Source of the DNA: Holophagaceae bacterium
Lineage (GTDB): Bacteria > Acidobacteriota > Holophagae > Holophagales > Holophagaceae
Length of the DNA stretch: 37,254 nt
NCBI GenBank assembly: GCA_025357545.1
Contig: JANXPB010000003.1
Coordinates: 1-37,254, forward strand
Direction: 5' to 3'
Under the pieces are notes generated by a model that was given only the letters and a program-made list of their open reading frames with translations, did not search any database and was not told where the DNA came from. Shown piece after piece: positions 9,256-20,855 of the stretch (position 1 is the first letter of the stretch; the number at the start of each line of letters is the position of its first letter). A program made the translations under genes and the position numbers.

Positions 9256-9774
9256 TCAACCCTTCGTTTCCTCGGATTCGGCCCCTGGCCCGGGCAACAG
9301 CCAGATCACCGCCAGCGGCAGGAACACTAGCGTGGCGAAGAAGGCCGGTTCCCATTTCAGGTGGTAGTCGAAAGGATCGCCCTTGTACCGCTGCTGGTAG
9401 CGCCAGGAACCCAACGCGAAGGTGATGCAACTGGCAATCCAGAGCACTTGCAGGAGCCCACGGAAATTCGCCGAGCGTTTAGGTCGCACCCATGCAGTGG
9501 CCAGCAATCCCATGGAGAACAGCAGTATCAGCAGGTAAGTGGGATGGGGGGCGTCGAGCACAAACTTGCCGCTCGGCGGCGTGGGGTCGTGGGTGTCCGG
9601 CGCGTGGGGAATGGGCAGGTCGCCATCGGCGAACGCCAGATTGAAACCGCTCGCCGAGGCCTGGTTCTCGTTCGGACGCCGTCCTCGGGGCCCGGGACAG
9701 CTCACCGTCATCCACGGCAGAAAAAAAAGGACGCCCAGCAGAAGACCATGGATGGGACCAAGCCAGCGTTTCAT
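9256..9774 (-). CDS. Membrane protein of unknown function
   Basis: About 172 residues from the ATG at 9774 (MKRWLGPIHGLLLGVLFFL). Four hydrophobic segments are visible at about 8-26, 79-97, 107-126 and 141-160. Between the first and second lies a polar, Pro/His/Asp-rich stretch (HAPDTHDPTPPSG), probably exposed outside the membrane. I do not recognise the family. An in-frame GTG at 9861 directly after the previous gene would add 29 residues; neither start has a strong Shine-Dalgarno, and the ATG places a membrane helix at the N terminus. It lies 90 bp downstream of the 729-aa secreted protein and 54 bp upstream of the small metal-binding protein, so it is probably in their operon. Confidence 0.65.
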   Translation of the reverse strand: MKRWLGPIHGLLLGVLFFLPWMTVSCPGPRGRRPNENQASASGFNLAFADGDLPIPHAPDTHDPTPPSGKFVLDAPHPTYLLILLFSMGLLATAWVRPKRSANFRGLLQVLWIASCITFALGSWRYQQRYKGDPFDYHLKWEPAFFATLVFLPLAVIWLLPGPGAESEETKG

Positions 9775-9864
9775 GGGAACCCCGGGAAAGGATTGGGACT
9801 GATGCAGATAGGGTATGGTCAGCGCGAAGCATAGCGCGGTCCGCCTTGGAGGCCAATTCACGGC

Positions 9865-12054
9865 TCAGAAGTAGTACTTGGTCTTCGCAGTCCATTCGCT
9901 CTTGGCATAGCGCTTGTGCAGAAGGTTGAAGCAGCGCTTGGAGAGGGCGGTCATCTCGGCGCTGCCGCACATGGGCGCGCGGGTGGTGGCCACCACCCGG
10001 TGGAGGGCCTCGGGCACCCGGGCATCGTCGGGGTGGGCCTCCGCGAAGGCCAGGGCCGCTTGGGCGAAGTAGATCTGCGCAGCCGGCACTTTCGCCAGGG
10101 CCTGGCGATCCAGCAGGGCCTGCTGGAGATCCGCGGACTTCAGGAAGCCGGGATTCGGCCCGGCCTCCAGCGGCTTCGCCTTCTCCGGATCCGGACCGCA
10201 CCACCAGTTGTCCCGCAGGGAATCGAACTCCTTCGGGTCGGTGCTGTTCACCCGGGTGGTGTAGTCCGTGCCGATATCGAAGCGCAGGCCTGGGAAGCCC
10301 ATCATCAAGCGCACTGCTTCGAAACGCCGTTCCACTGGGTCGACGAGGTTCTCGATCCCGGAGGCCCGCTCCTGCAGGGCGCTTTCAAGCAACGGCGTGA
10401 GGGTGTGGACCCGGTCCATGCGCTCCAGGACCATGGCCCGCATCCACGCGCAGCGCGCCACTTCGGCGGCCACGGGCTTGGCAAGGCCTGGCTGCTTCGC
10501 CACCACCAGAAGCTGGTCCAGGGTCAGGGACTGGTTGATGACGGTGCCTTCGACGCCTGCGAACAGCTGGGGCCGCAGGCCCGTGGTCTTGTCGGGGAGG
10601 GCTGGCTCCACCTCGTTCTCCACCTCGGTGGCCACCACGAAACTGGGGGCGAAGGGGGTCCATTCCTCCAGGGTGACCGCGAGGCCACGCCGCCCGTTCC
10701 GCAGTCGATTGAGCGCCCAGACCGGAAGGTCCTTGCGTTGCAGGGCAGACTCCAGCCTGGCCTTCTGCGCCGCGGGGGCGAGGAAGCCCAGCTCCCGCCA
10801 GAGCAACTGCCATTGCAGGCTGGGGTAGGCGGGGGAAGCCGCGGGCACCTTGGCCGCGAGGGCCACCAGCGCCTTTTCGTCCGCATGCCCTGGTGGCAGC
10901 CGGTCCAGGGCCGCCACGAGCATGGCGGGGGAACGCTTTGCTTCGGACAGCAGGGAAGTCCCCGGGGCAGTGATGGCCTTCACATCAAAGACTTCGAGCC
11001 AGATCCGTAGGCCCTCGGCGCGGCTGTCCAGACGCGCCGACGGGGAGGCCAGTGCGCTTTTCAGGCACTTTTCGGCACTCAGCAACCGCGCCATGGCCGG
11101 GCGGAAATCCGCTCCGGGCTTGGGGGCGGCGAGCTGCGCCAGCGCCTCGTCCCGCAATCGGCCGGGCTCGGTTTGGTGGCGCACCAGGTCACGGTAGGCC
11201 GCGGCAGCTTCTTGCAGGTCGCCCGGCAGGTCAACGGTTTTCAACAGGCCTTCCAGCAGGGTTTGGGCTTGCCGGTAGGATCTCAGCGGCGCTTTGTCCG
11301 CCGGGTCGCCATGCAGAGGCCTCAGCGTGGCTTCCCGCACCCAGCACCTGGCCTGGAGATAGGCACCCCAGGGTTGCCATGGTGAATTTTTATCTAAGGA
11401 AATGGCGTAGAACGCCTTCCGCGCATCGTCAAATTTCTCCGCGTAGAAAAGAGCGGCCGCGATCTGATATTGCCGCTCGACCCGCAGCCAGTCGGGACCC
11501 TTCAAGGCCGCCGGAATGGCCGGTGCGGCGGCGATGGAGGCGAACACCTGATCCTGCCCTCTGACCCACTCCAGCACCTCCGCACTCTTCAGGCCGTGGG
11601 TCTTTGACAGCTCATCCACCTTTGACACGGCGTGCGTGAAGGCTCCGGCGGGAATGCGCACGTAGCTGTTGAATTCCTTCAGCTGGGTGAAGGGGTCGAG
11701 CTTCGGCGCTTCGCCGCCCACCACCGCAGCCCGAGCCTTCAGCCACCGGTCCGGTTCGGGGCCGGGCCCGCCGTTGTCCACTTCCGGCGCCGTGGCCACG
11801 GCCACCTGGGCCTCATCATCCAGTCCCCAACCTTCCAAATGACGATAGGCGATGACCAGGTTCTCCTTGGAAAAGGTGGGGCGCACGATGCCCAGCTGCC
11901 CCGCCGCGAAGGCCTTGGGCTCCGTATCTGGTGTGCCGATGTCGGTGAACAGCGCCGTGGTGGCGTAGGGCCCGCAGGCGACCGCTTCTCGAACGGCCAT
12001 CAAGCCCATCGCGGTAGCCGCCGCCAGGAGAGTCCATCGTTGCATCCGTCTCAT
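9865..12054 (-). CDS. Large secreted helical protein of unknown function (mature start Cys-Gly-Pro)
   Basis: 729 residues. A signal peptide of about 25 residues (LLAAATAMGLMAVREAVA) leads to CGPYATTALFTD, so the mature protein begins at or near a Cys-Gly-Pro. This could be a lipidated cysteine, though the lipobox is poor (AVA-C). The rest is mostly helical with TPR-like pieces (YQIAAALFYAEKFDDARKAF; LQQALLDRQALAKVP) and a Trp/Cys spot (NWWCGPDPEKA). The ATG overlaps the stop of the upstream DUF3142 gene by four bases, so they are translationally coupled and probably work together in the envelope. I cannot name a catalytic function. Confidence 0.7.
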   Translation of the reverse strand: MRRMQRWTLLAAATAMGLMAVREAVACGPYATTALFTDIGTPDTEPKAFAAGQLGIVRPTFSKENLVIAYRHLEGWGLDDEAQVAVATAPEVDNGGPGPEPDRWLKARAAVVGGEAPKLDPFTQLKEFNSYVRIPAGAFTHAVSKVDELSKTHGLKSAEVLEWVRGQDQVFASIAAAPAIPAALKGPDWLRVERQYQIAAALFYAEKFDDARKAFYAISLDKNSPWQPWGAYLQARCWVREATLRPLHGDPADKAPLRSYRQAQTLLEGLLKTVDLPGDLQEAAAAYRDLVRHQTEPGRLRDEALAQLAAPKPGADFRPAMARLLSAEKCLKSALASPSARLDSRAEGLRIWLEVFDVKAITAPGTSLLSEAKRSPAMLVAALDRLPPGHADEKALVALAAKVPAASPAYPSLQWQLLWRELGFLAPAAQKARLESALQRKDLPVWALNRLRNGRRGLAVTLEEWTPFAPSFVVATEVENEVEPALPDKTTGLRPQLFAGVEGTVINQSLTLDQLLVVAKQPGLAKPVAAEVARCAWMRAMVLERMDRVHTLTPLLESALQERASGIENLVDPVERRFEAVRLMMGFPGLRFDIGTDYTTRVNSTDPKEFDSLRDNWWCGPDPEKAKPLEAGPNPGFLKSADLQQALLDRQALAKVPAAQIYFAQAALAFAEAHPDDARVPEALHRVVATTRAPMCGSAEMTALSKRCFNLLHKRYAKSEWTAKTKYYF

Positions 12055-12857
12055 CCGTACCTCTGAAGGGCGTCGTGGAGGGTTTTGGGAGTCCAGGGCT
12101 CGTGACTGAAAACATACACCCGGCGCTGTTCGAAAAGGCGGCCGGGCATCCAGGGCAGAGGCTGCTGGAGCCCAACCCCGGTGGAGCGCCGGGCCAGCGG
12201 GGATCGGAAATCATGATGGGCGCCCAGGCGCTTCAGGATGAACGGCGTGTCCGCCCCCATGTCGAAGCACATGGGCACGGCCTCATCCACAGGCAGATCC
12301 TTGATCCAGTCATCCGAAAAGGACCAGCTGGCGAGGGCGGTCATGGAGAGGGGCATCTTCGGCTCCATGCGCCGCCGGAGCTCCCGCAGAAGTTCCGCGT
12401 AGAAGGGCCGCTCCGAAAGCTTGGCATCGAAGTCGATCTGGACGCCCAGCACCCCGGAGCGCAGTTCGTGGAGCACCGCGTCCACGACGGCATCCCGCAG
12501 CGCGGGTGAAGCCGCCAGGGGGGTTGCGCGCCCCACTTCGATGCGCGTGACCGCCATGAGTTTCGCCGAGGGCGGGACCCGCAGGGGTTGCAGGCGCGGC
12601 GCCCGGATCAGGCGATCCCCCTGCACCGTCAAAGTCTGGCAGAGGTAGGCCACGCCTACCTTCGCAGGGTCGAGGCCGCGGAGGTCCTCGGGCCGCTCCC
12701 AGGCCCAGAGCATGAGCTTCGGAAAGGAATTCATGCGGGCCGATTCGCCTGGGCCGCAGGCCAAGGCCAGCCCCAAACCCAGTGAAAGGCCCAGCGACAG
12801 GCCAGCGCAGCGCACCGCCGCCTGGCGCACATGATTCTGGATCCTCGGGAAGGGCAT
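12051..12857 (-). CDS. DUF3142-family secreted protein
   Basis: 268 residues. After an N-terminal hydrophobic stretch (GLSLGLSLGLGLALA, then CGPGES) comes a domain that matches DUF3142 by eye: LGVQIDFDAKLSERPFYAEL, SMTALASWSFSDDWIKDLP and VDEAVPMCFDMG. The family has TIM-barrel/glycosidase-like character but no proven activity. Start choice: the ATG at 12857 lacks a proper Shine-Dalgarno and is preceded by TAGACT at 5 bases, consistent with a leaderless start; an in-frame GTG at residue 10 is possible. It lies 27 bp after the small HxxxC...CxxC protein and overlaps the next gene by 4 bp. Confidence 0.8.
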   Translation of the reverse strand: MPFPRIQNHVRQAAVRCAGLSLGLSLGLGLALACGPGESARMNSFPKLMLWAWERPEDLRGLDPAKVGVAYLCQTLTVQGDRLIRAPRLQPLRVPPSAKLMAVTRIEVGRATPLAASPALRDAVVDAVLHELRSGVLGVQIDFDAKLSERPFYAELLRELRRRMEPKMPLSMTALASWSFSDDWIKDLPVDEAVPMCFDMGADTPFILKRLGAHHDFRSPLARRSTGVGLQQPLPWMPGRLFEQRRVYVFSHEPWTPKTLHDALQRYG

Positions 12858-12884
12858 TCCCCAGTCTAGCGGTTCGCCCGGGGC

Positions 12885-13148
12885 CTACTTCTTGTTCATG
12901 CAGTCGGCGCAGGGCTTCATGTGGGCTTTCTTCGCGGCGGAGATGGACGGGAAGTCCACCCGGGTGCCCGCCTTTTCAATCTCCTTCACCCATTTGCAAT
13001 CGGGCTCGTGGTACATCTTCGTGTCCTTGCATCCCACCACGGGATGGGCCTTGGGGATGGAAGCCTTGGGCTTGTCATCAAGCCGCGGCGCGGCCATCAG
13101 AAATCCTGGAAGCAGCAGGCCGAAGGCCAGCGCACGAATTGATGTCAT
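12885..13148 (-). CDS. Small secreted protein with Ada-like HxxxC...CxxC domain (paralogue of 8920-9201)
   Basis: 87 residues from the ATG at 13148, chosen because GAGG lies about 6 bases upstream and a clean signal peptide (MTSIRALAFGLLLPGFLMA) follows; an earlier in-frame start at 13181 would spoil it. The domain reads VVGCKDTKMYHEPDCKWV...DFPSISAAKKAHMKPCADCMNKK. Candidate ligands are H47, C51, C80 and C83, with the same spacing logic as the paralogue near 8920. It is first in the minus-strand run that goes on to DUF3142, the 729-aa protein and the membrane protein. The intact enzyme Ada is absent, so this is only the metal-binding module, exported. Confidence 0.8.
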   Translation of the reverse strand: MTSIRALAFGLLLPGFLMAAPRLDDKPKASIPKAHPVVGCKDTKMYHEPDCKWVKEIEKAGTRVDFPSISAAKKAHMKPCADCMNKK

Positions 13149-13250
13149 GGCACACCTCGCTGGGGGAACAATCGGATTCAAATTAGGCCGTGCGCTGGTT
13201 TGGTCAAGGCGTTAAAAATCGATTCCCCACCCGCTTTCCCAAACCAATAT

Positions 13251-14870
13251 TCAGAGTTTCACGGTGGACAGGAATTGGGGTGGGCGCCGGGCTTTGGTGG
13301 CCTGCTCGAAGGCGAAGCCCAGTTTGAGCAAGGTGGGTTCACTCCAGGCGCGACCGAAAAAGGAGAGGCCGACCGGCAGCCCGAAGACTGTTCCCATGGG
13401 CACCGTGAGGTGGGGATAGCCCGCCACCGCCGCCGGGGAAGAACAGCTGCCCCCGCCCCCCCCGCCATTCACCAGGTCGGTAATGTCCGCCGGATTCCCC
13501 GTGGGCGCCACCAGCGCGTCCAGCTTGTGCTTGTCCATCACCGCATCGATGCCTTCGGCGCGGGACAGGCGGCGGCAGGTCTCCAGGGCTTTCAGGTAGG
13601 CGGGTTCCGAGAGCGGGCCTTTCCCTTGGGCCTGCTGGAGGATCTGCTGGCCGAAGTAGGCGAGCTCGCGTCCGGCGTGGGCCTCGTTGAAGGCTTGCAG
13701 CGCGGCGAGATCCTTCACCGTACCGCCGCGAGCGGCCAGATAGGCGTTGAGGTCCGCCTTGAATTCGTAGAGCAGCACTTCGAATTCAGAGTCGTCGTAG
13801 CCGCTGGTGGCCAGTTCCACCGGGTCCACCAGGTCAGCGCCCACGGCCTTGAGCGCGTCGAGGGCCTGGGTGAATACTGTTGCGAGGTGGGGGCTCGGGC
13901 CCATGAAACTGCGCACCACACCCAACCGCAAGCCCTTCGCGCCCCCGGCATCCAGAAAGCGGGTGTAATCCGCTTCGATCCTGCCGCGGGAGGCTTCGGT
14001 GGCGCTGTCCCGGGCGTCGGGCCCGGCCAGGGCGCCCAGGAGCAGGGCCACGTCGCGCACCGTGCGGGCCATGGGCCCGGCCGTGTCCTGGTTGTGGGCG
14101 ATGGGGATGATGCCGCTGCGGCTCACCAGCCCGAGGGTCGGTTTCAGGCCGACGATGCCGCAGGCGTTGGCGGGGCTGACGATGGAGCCATCGGTTTCCG
14201 TGCCCACCGCCGCCGCGCAGAAGCTCGCCGCCACCGCGGCCGCGGAACCCGAGCTGGAGCCGGAGGGATTGCGGTCCAGGGCGTAAGGATTGAGGGTCAG
14301 GCCGCCCCGTCCGCTCCAGCCGCTGGTGGAGCTCTTGCCTCGGAAATTCGCCCACTCGCTGAGATTCGTCTTGCCCAGGATCACCGCCCCCGCTTCGCGG
14401 AGCCGCACCGCCACGTGGGCATCCCCCTGGGGCGCCGGTGCGTCCAGCAATGCCAGGGATCCCGCGGTGGTGTGCATCCTGTCCGCGGTGTCGATGTTGT
14501 CCTTGATGAGCACGGGGATGCCGTGGAGCGGGCCCCGCGGGCCCTTCTCGCGGCGCTCCCGGTCCAGCTCCGCGGCGATGGCCATGGCATCAGGATTCAC
14601 TTCAATCACGGAACGCAACTTGGGCCCGGCCTGGTCCAGCGACTGGATCCGGGCGAGGTAGCCCGCCACCAGCGTCTTCGAGGTGAAGCGCCCCGCGGTC
14701 AAGCCCGCTTGCAGCTCCGCGAGGCTCAGCTCCGCCACCTGGAGGCCGCCCTTGGTGGACTTGGCAGCTGTCCCGCTGTTCAGGGGAGCGGCCACGGCGA
14801 AGGCACCGGCAGCCAGACCGAGGTTGAGGAAATCGCGGCGGTCAAGACTCCGCTTGGAGGAGGTGGCCAT
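13251..14870 (-). CDS. Tat-exported amidase (amidase signature family)
   Basis: 539 residues. The N terminus carries a twin-arginine signal ([20 protein letters not shown]), so the enzyme is exported folded. The amidase-signature triad is complete: K123 in [12 protein letters not shown], the cis-serine S205 in [15 protein letters not shown] and the nucleophile S229 in [12 protein letters not shown]. The family hydrolyses amide bonds; the likely substrate is a small amide or peptide amide, not tRNA-bound glutamate, because GatA is cytoplasmic and has no Tat signal. It appears monocistronic: the gap to the small HxxxC...CxxC gene is about 100 bp and the upstream neighbour is divergent. Confidence 0.92.
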   Translation of the reverse strand: MATSSKRSLDRRDFLNLGLAAGAFAVAAPLNSGTAAKSTKGGLQVAELSLAELQAGLTAGRFTSKTLVAGYLARIQSLDQAGPKLRSVIEVNPDAMAIAAELDRERREKGPRGPLHGIPVLIKDNIDTADRMHTTAGSLALLDAPAPQGDAHVAVRLREAGAVILGKTNLSEWANFRGKSSTSGWSGRGGLTLNPYALDRNPSGSSSGSAAAVAASFCAAAVGTETDGSIVSPANACGIVGLKPTLGLVSRSGIIPIAHNQDTAGPMARTVRDVALLLGALAGPDARDSATEASRGRIEADYTRFLDAGGAKGLRLGVVRSFMGPSPHLATVFTQALDALKAVGADLVDPVELATSGYDDSEFEVLLYEFKADLNAYLAARGGTVKDLAALQAFNEAHAGRELAYFGQQILQQAQGKGPLSEPAYLKALETCRRLSRAEGIDAVMDKHKLDALVAPTGNPADITDLVNGGGGGGSCSSPAAVAGYPHLTVPMGTVFGLPVGLSFFGRAWSEPTLLKLGFAFEQATKARRPPQFLSTVKL

Positions 14871-15010
14871 GGCAGGCTCCGGGATGTTCCAGGAGCATAC
14901 CGCCGCTCCTATAGCCGTTCACCGATCCAGGGGGATCCTCTGCCGATATTTCCTCGCCAGGGCTTCCTGGGATTCCCAGGCTGAATTGTGTCGATCCTGC
15001 GGAGGCGCCC

Positions 15011-15205
15011 ATGCTCAAGTTCCTGCTCTGGTGCATCCTGTTGGTGCTCTGCTGGCCTCTGGCGCTGCTGGCCTTGGTGCTCTACCCCATCATTTGGCTG
15101 CTGCTCCTGCCCTTCCGCATCGTGGGCTTGACGGTGCATGGACTGCTGGCCTTTCTGCGCGCCCTGTTCCTACTGCCGGCGCGGATGTTGGGCGCGAGGA
15201 CCTGA
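15011..15205 (+). CDS. Small 64-residue membrane protein
   Basis: An ATG at 15011 with GGAGG 5 bases upstream opens a 64-residue frame that is almost entirely hydrophobic: two membrane segments at about 3-33 (LLWCILLVLCWPLALLALVL, then YPIIWLLLLPF) and 38-58, with a short basic end (ARMLGART). No family is recognised. Its stop ends one base before the purL stop on the other strand, so the two genes converge tail to tail with no gap and no visible terminator. The strong ribosome-binding site argues that it is real. Confidence 0.7.
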   Translation: MLKFLLWCILLVLCWPLALLALVLYPIIWLLLLPFRIVGLTVHGLLAFLRALFLLPARMLGART

Positions 15206-17491
<2,286 letters not shown>

Positions 17492-17588
17492 GGAGCGCTC
17501 CGTGTCCTTCGATTCTAGCGGCATCGCAAGGCCCGAAGATCCCTGTAATTCCAAGGCTTTTGAACGTACACTGGAGAGCTGGACGCCC

Positions 17589-19256
17589 ATGACGCGCACG
17601 CTTCCCACCACGCTGCTGCTCTACTCCGCCCCCCGCAGCGGCTTCGGGGACGAATGGATGACTTTCCTGCCCATTGGCCTTGGCTTTCTGCAGGCGATGT
17701 TGAAGTCGAACGGATTTCCGTGCCGCCTGGCGAACCTGAGCGGCAAATCCCGCAAGGAGATCCTCGCCTATTTGAAGGCGCAGAACGCCGACGTGGTGGG
17801 TGTGTCCATGTTCACCTTCAACCGCAAACGCAGCTACGAGCTGTTGCAGATGGCAAAGGAAGTGAACCCCTTCTGCATCACCTTGGCGGGCGGTCCCCAT
17901 CCCACTCATTTGGCCACCGAGGTCTTCGAGGATTGCCCCGCCCTGGACGCCATTGTGAAGGGCGAAGGCGAGCCCATCCTGCTCGGCATCCTGGAACGGT
18001 TGAAAGCCGCGCCGGGATCTGGACTCTGGAAACGCAGTCCGGGCCTCATTCTCAGAGAGGGCGAAACCTCAACGCAACCAGTGATGGAAGACCTGGACGT
18101 GATGGGCGCGCCGGTGCAGCACTTCGAAGCGGACTTCCTGGATGACATCGGGCAGCTGGCCTACATCTCCACATCCAGGGGCTGTCCAGCCACCTGCAAC
18201 TTCTGCAACACGCCGGAATTCTGGGGCACCTCCATCCGCTTCCGCGGCCCAGCGGCAGTGGTTGACGAGATGCGGCTCTTGCGGGAGAAGCACGGCATCA
18301 CGTATTACTCGTTCCGGGATGACACCTTCACCGGCAACCGCGGCCGCATCCTTGCCATGATGGAACTGATCCAGGGTAGTGGCCTGCATCCCCTGTGGAA
18401 TTGCCAGTCCCGGGTGAACCTCGTGGACGAAGACCGGCTGGTGGCCATGAAGCGAGCCGGCTGCGAGTTCATGCAGTTCGGAGTGGAACATGGCTCCGAA
18501 AAAGTGTTGCTGCTCCTGGACAAGGGCACCAGCATGAAGCACGTTCGGCAGGCCCTCACCCTGGTGCGCAAGGTCGGGATGAACCTTGGTATCTACCTCA
18601 TCACGGGCATTCCCGGCGAGACCTGGGAGGACATCGAACTCACGGCCCAGCTCATCCGCGATGCGAAGCCTCACGATTGCCAGCTTTCGCCCCTGGCTCT
18701 CTACCCCGGCACGCGGATGTACGACCAGTACCGGGCCGAAGGCCGCATCTCCAAGGAGTTCTTCCGGGCCAGTGGCGACGCGGAAATCTTCGCCAGGCAG
18801 GATGCCCATACGGAAAAGGCGCTGAAATTCCTTCACGCCGAGATCGAGGCCGTGAAACCCAGGGCCCGCTATTCGCCAAAGGAATTCGCCGAGCAGAAGA
18901 AATGGCTGGGCTTCTGCGCGGTCACCAACATCCTCTGCGGCGAAGCGGCCGAGGACCAGGGGCGCTTTGTGGAAGCCGAGGCCGAGTACGCTGAAGTCAT
19001 CGCAAGGGAACCACAGAACCCCTGGGGTTTTATGAAGCGCGCGCTGCTCTTTGAGAAACAGGAAAGGATGAAGCCGGCCCAAGCGGATCTCGAAGAAGTG
19101 CTGAATCTCGCCCCCGGCAATCCCGAAGCCACTGAGCTGGAGGGGCTTTGGGGGCTGCGCATGAAGAAACAGCGCAAGGCCGGCCCCAGCCACGGGCCTG
19201 CCGTGGAGATGAAGGGCGCCGAAGGCTACCTGGCCCGACCGAAGATGGGAGAGTAG
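17589..19256 (+). CDS. Cobalamin-binding-type radical SAM protein with C-terminal TPR
   Basis: 555 residues. The N-terminal part (to about 150) looks like a B12-binding Rossmann domain ([47 protein letters not shown]). The radical SAM core follows, with the iron-sulfur motif [10 protein letters not shown] (C199, C203, C206) and [28 protein letters not shown] and [13 protein letters not shown]. The last 120 residues contain a TPR-like pair ([38 protein letters not shown]). The substrate is unknown; this architecture covers BchE-like cyclases, hopanoid methylases and many uncharacterised enzymes. The start at 17589 is 98 bp from the divergent purL start. Confidence 0.88.
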   Translation: MTRTLPTTLLLYSAPRSGFGDEWMTFLPIGLGFLQAMLKSNGFPCRLANLSGKSRKEILAYLKAQNADVVGVSMFTFNRKRSYELLQMAKEVNPFCITLAGGPHPTHLATEVFEDCPALDAIVKGEGEPILLGILERLKAAPGSGLWKRSPGLILREGETSTQPVMEDLDVMGAPVQHFEADFLDDIGQLAYISTSRGCPATCNFCNTPEFWGTSIRFRGPAAVVDEMRLLREKHGITYYSFRDDTFTGNRGRILAMMELIQGSGLHPLWNCQSRVNLVDEDRLVAMKRAGCEFMQFGVEHGSEKVLLLLDKGTSMKHVRQALTLVRKVGMNLGIYLITGIPGETWEDIELTAQLIRDAKPHDCQLSPLALYPGTRMYDQYRAEGRISKEFFRASGDAEIFARQDAHTEKALKFLHAEIEAVKPRARYSPKEFAEQKKWLGFCAVTNILCGEAAEDQGRFVEAEAEYAEVIAREPQNPWGFMKRALLFEKQERMKPAQADLEEVLNLAPGNPEATELEGLWGLRMKKQRKAGPSHGPAVEMKGAEGYLARPKMGE

Positions 19257-19348
19257 GCCGGGGACGCCTTGGCCGCCTCCATCCCGGCCCCCAAGAACGG
19301 CGGCGGCATCGGTACACTGGGAGGGTCCCCCAGGACGCCGGAGGTGCC

Positions 19349-19894
19349 ATGCCCGCTGCCCCAGGACAGTGCCAACTGGATGCTGCCCAGATGGCTGAGG
19401 CCATCGAGCGCCTGGCCCTGGACATTCTCCGCGGACTGCGCCCCGACGAAACCTTCGTGCTGGTGGGCATCCGCAGCCGGGGACTCCCCCTGGCGGAACG
19501 GCTGGCCCTGGCACTGCGCGAAACCTCGGGCCGCCCCGCGCCGGTGGGCGCCCTGGACATCACGCTCTACCGGGACGACCTCACCGAGAAGGCCGGCACG
19601 CCCATCGTCCGGCCGACGGAAATCCCCTTCACCCTGAGGGACCGCACCGTGATCCTGGTGGACGACGTGCTCTTCACCGGCCGGACCATCCGCGCGGCCC
19701 TGGATGCCCTGCTGGACCACGGTCGCCCCAATCGCGTGGCGCTGGCGGTGCTCATCGACCGGGGCGGACGGGAGCTGCCTATCCAGGCGGATTTCACGGG
19801 CCGGCTGCTGGAGGTCGGCGACGACCAGCGCGTCTCGGTGAGGATCCAGGAAGTCGATGGCGAGGACGGCGTCTTCATCGAGGGAAGGGCCTGA
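19349..19894 (+). CDS. pyrR: Bifunctional pyr operon regulator / uracil phosphoribosyltransferase PyrR
   Basis: 181 residues. PyrR senses UMP/UTP and controls pyrimidine genes by binding their mRNA leader; it also has weak uracil phosphoribosyltransferase activity. The PRPP-binding motif is visible as VILVDDVLFTGRTIRAAL (about 100-117), with GIRSRGLPLAERL near 40 and LDITLYRDDL in the middle. The ATG at 19349 has GGAGG 4 bases upstream; translation further upstream in this frame overlaps the radical SAM gene and is not plausible. pyrB follows one base after the stop. A small hairpin (CTGGG-AGGGTCC-CCCAG, about 19318-19334) lies just ahead of its Shine-Dalgarno, but no classic PyrR attenuator is recognisable. 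Confidence 0.94.
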   Translation: MPAAPGQCQLDAAQMAEAIERLALDILRGLRPDETFVLVGIRSRGLPLAERLALALRETSGRPAPVGALDITLYRDDLTEKAGTPIVRPTEIPFTLRDRTVILVDDVLFTGRTIRAALDALLDHGRPNRVALAVLIDRGGRELPIQADFTGRLLEVGDDQRVSVRIQEVDGEDGVFIEGRA

Positions 19895-19895
19895 C

Positions 19896-20855
19896 ATGGT
19901 CGCCGAGCGGTACACCTTCCCCCACAAGCACCTGCTGGGCATCGAGCCCTTGAGCCCCCGGGACATCACGGCGATCCTCGACCAGGCCCGCTCCTTCGAG
20001 GAAGTCTGCGAACGACCCGAGATCAAGATCGTGCCGGCGCTGCGCAAGCGGCTCATCGTGAACCTCTTCTTCGAGAATTCCACCCGCACCCGCAACAGCT
20101 TCGAGATCGCGCAGAAGCGCCTCAGCGCCGAGATCATCAACTTCGACGCGGACACCAGCTCCCTGAGCAAGGGCGAGACATTAGTTGACACGGCCATGAA
20201 CCTGCAGGCCATGCACCCGGACCTCATCGTGATGCGCCACAGCGCGCCGGGCGCCCACGCTCTGCTGGCCCGCCACATGCAAGCCAGCATCGTGAACGCC
20301 GGGGATGGCGCCCACGAACACCCCACCCAGGCCCTGCTGGACGCCTACACTCTGCGCAAGAAATTCGGCCGCCTGGATGGCCTTAAGATCGCCATCGTGG
20401 GGGACATCCGCCATTCCCGTGTGGTGCGCTCGAACCTGTGGCTGCTCACCAAGATGGGTGCCAAGGTCACCCTGGTTGGACCGCCGACGCTGCTGCCCCA
20501 GGACATGAAGGCCACCTGGCCCGGCGTGGATTTCACCAGCGACTTCGACGCGGTGATCCCGGAACAGGACGCCATCATGATCCTGCGCATCCAGTTCGAA
20601 CGCGGCACGGGTTCCTTCATCCCCGGCCAGGGCGAGTACGTGCGTTTCTTCCAGCTCAACGCCGGACGCATGAAACTGGCGAAAAAGGACGTGGCGGTGC
20701 TGCACCCTGGCCCCATCAACCGAGGGGTGGAAATCACTTCCGACGTGGTGGACGGCCCCAACAACCTGATCCTGGACCAGGTCACCAATGGCGTGCCCGT
20801 CCGGATGGCGGTCATGTACCTGCTGAGCAACCCACACGGAGAGGCGGTGCCCTGA
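19896..20855 (+). CDS. pyrB: Aspartate carbamoyltransferase catalytic subunit
   Basis: 319 residues. Joins carbamoyl phosphate and aspartate in the second step of pyrimidine synthesis. The carbamoyl-phosphate loop FFENSTRTRNSFE (about 58-70) and the S91-K92 loop are intact, as are HEHPTQALLDAYTL, IVGDIRHSRVVRSN and LHPGPINRGVE. It starts at 19896, one base beyond the pyrR stop; an in-frame start inside pyrR is less likely. Its TGA overlaps the next start (TGATG). In many relatives pyrC follows pyrB; here an ORF6N-domain gene follows instead, and no pyrC or pyrI is in the window. Confidence 0.96.
   Translation: MVAERYTFPHKHLLGIEPLSPRDITAILDQARSFEEVCERPEIKIVPALRKRLIVNLFFENSTRTRNSFEIAQKRLSAEIINFDADTSSLSKGETLVDTAMNLQAMHPDLIVMRHSAPGAHALLARHMQASIVNAGDGAHEHPTQALLDAYTLRKKFGRLDGLKIAIVGDIRHSRVVRSNLWLLTKMGAKVTLVGPPTLLPQDMKATWPGVDFTSDFDAVIPEQDAIMILRIQFERGTGSFIPGQGEYVRFFQLNAGRMKLAKKDVAVLHPGPINRGVEITSDVVDGPNNLILDQVTNGVPVRMAVMYLLSNPHGEAVP

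Noticed and set aside
13200-14984. Plus-strand open frame of nearly 600 codons opposite the amidase
   Set aside because: The amidase on the minus strand has the complete catalytic triad and Tat signal; the opposite frame shows only Arg/Gly/His/Ala-rich filler.
17492-17588. Purine riboswitch or PurR box upstream of purL
   Set aside because: The 97-bp gap shows no recognisable riboswitch core or convincing operator.
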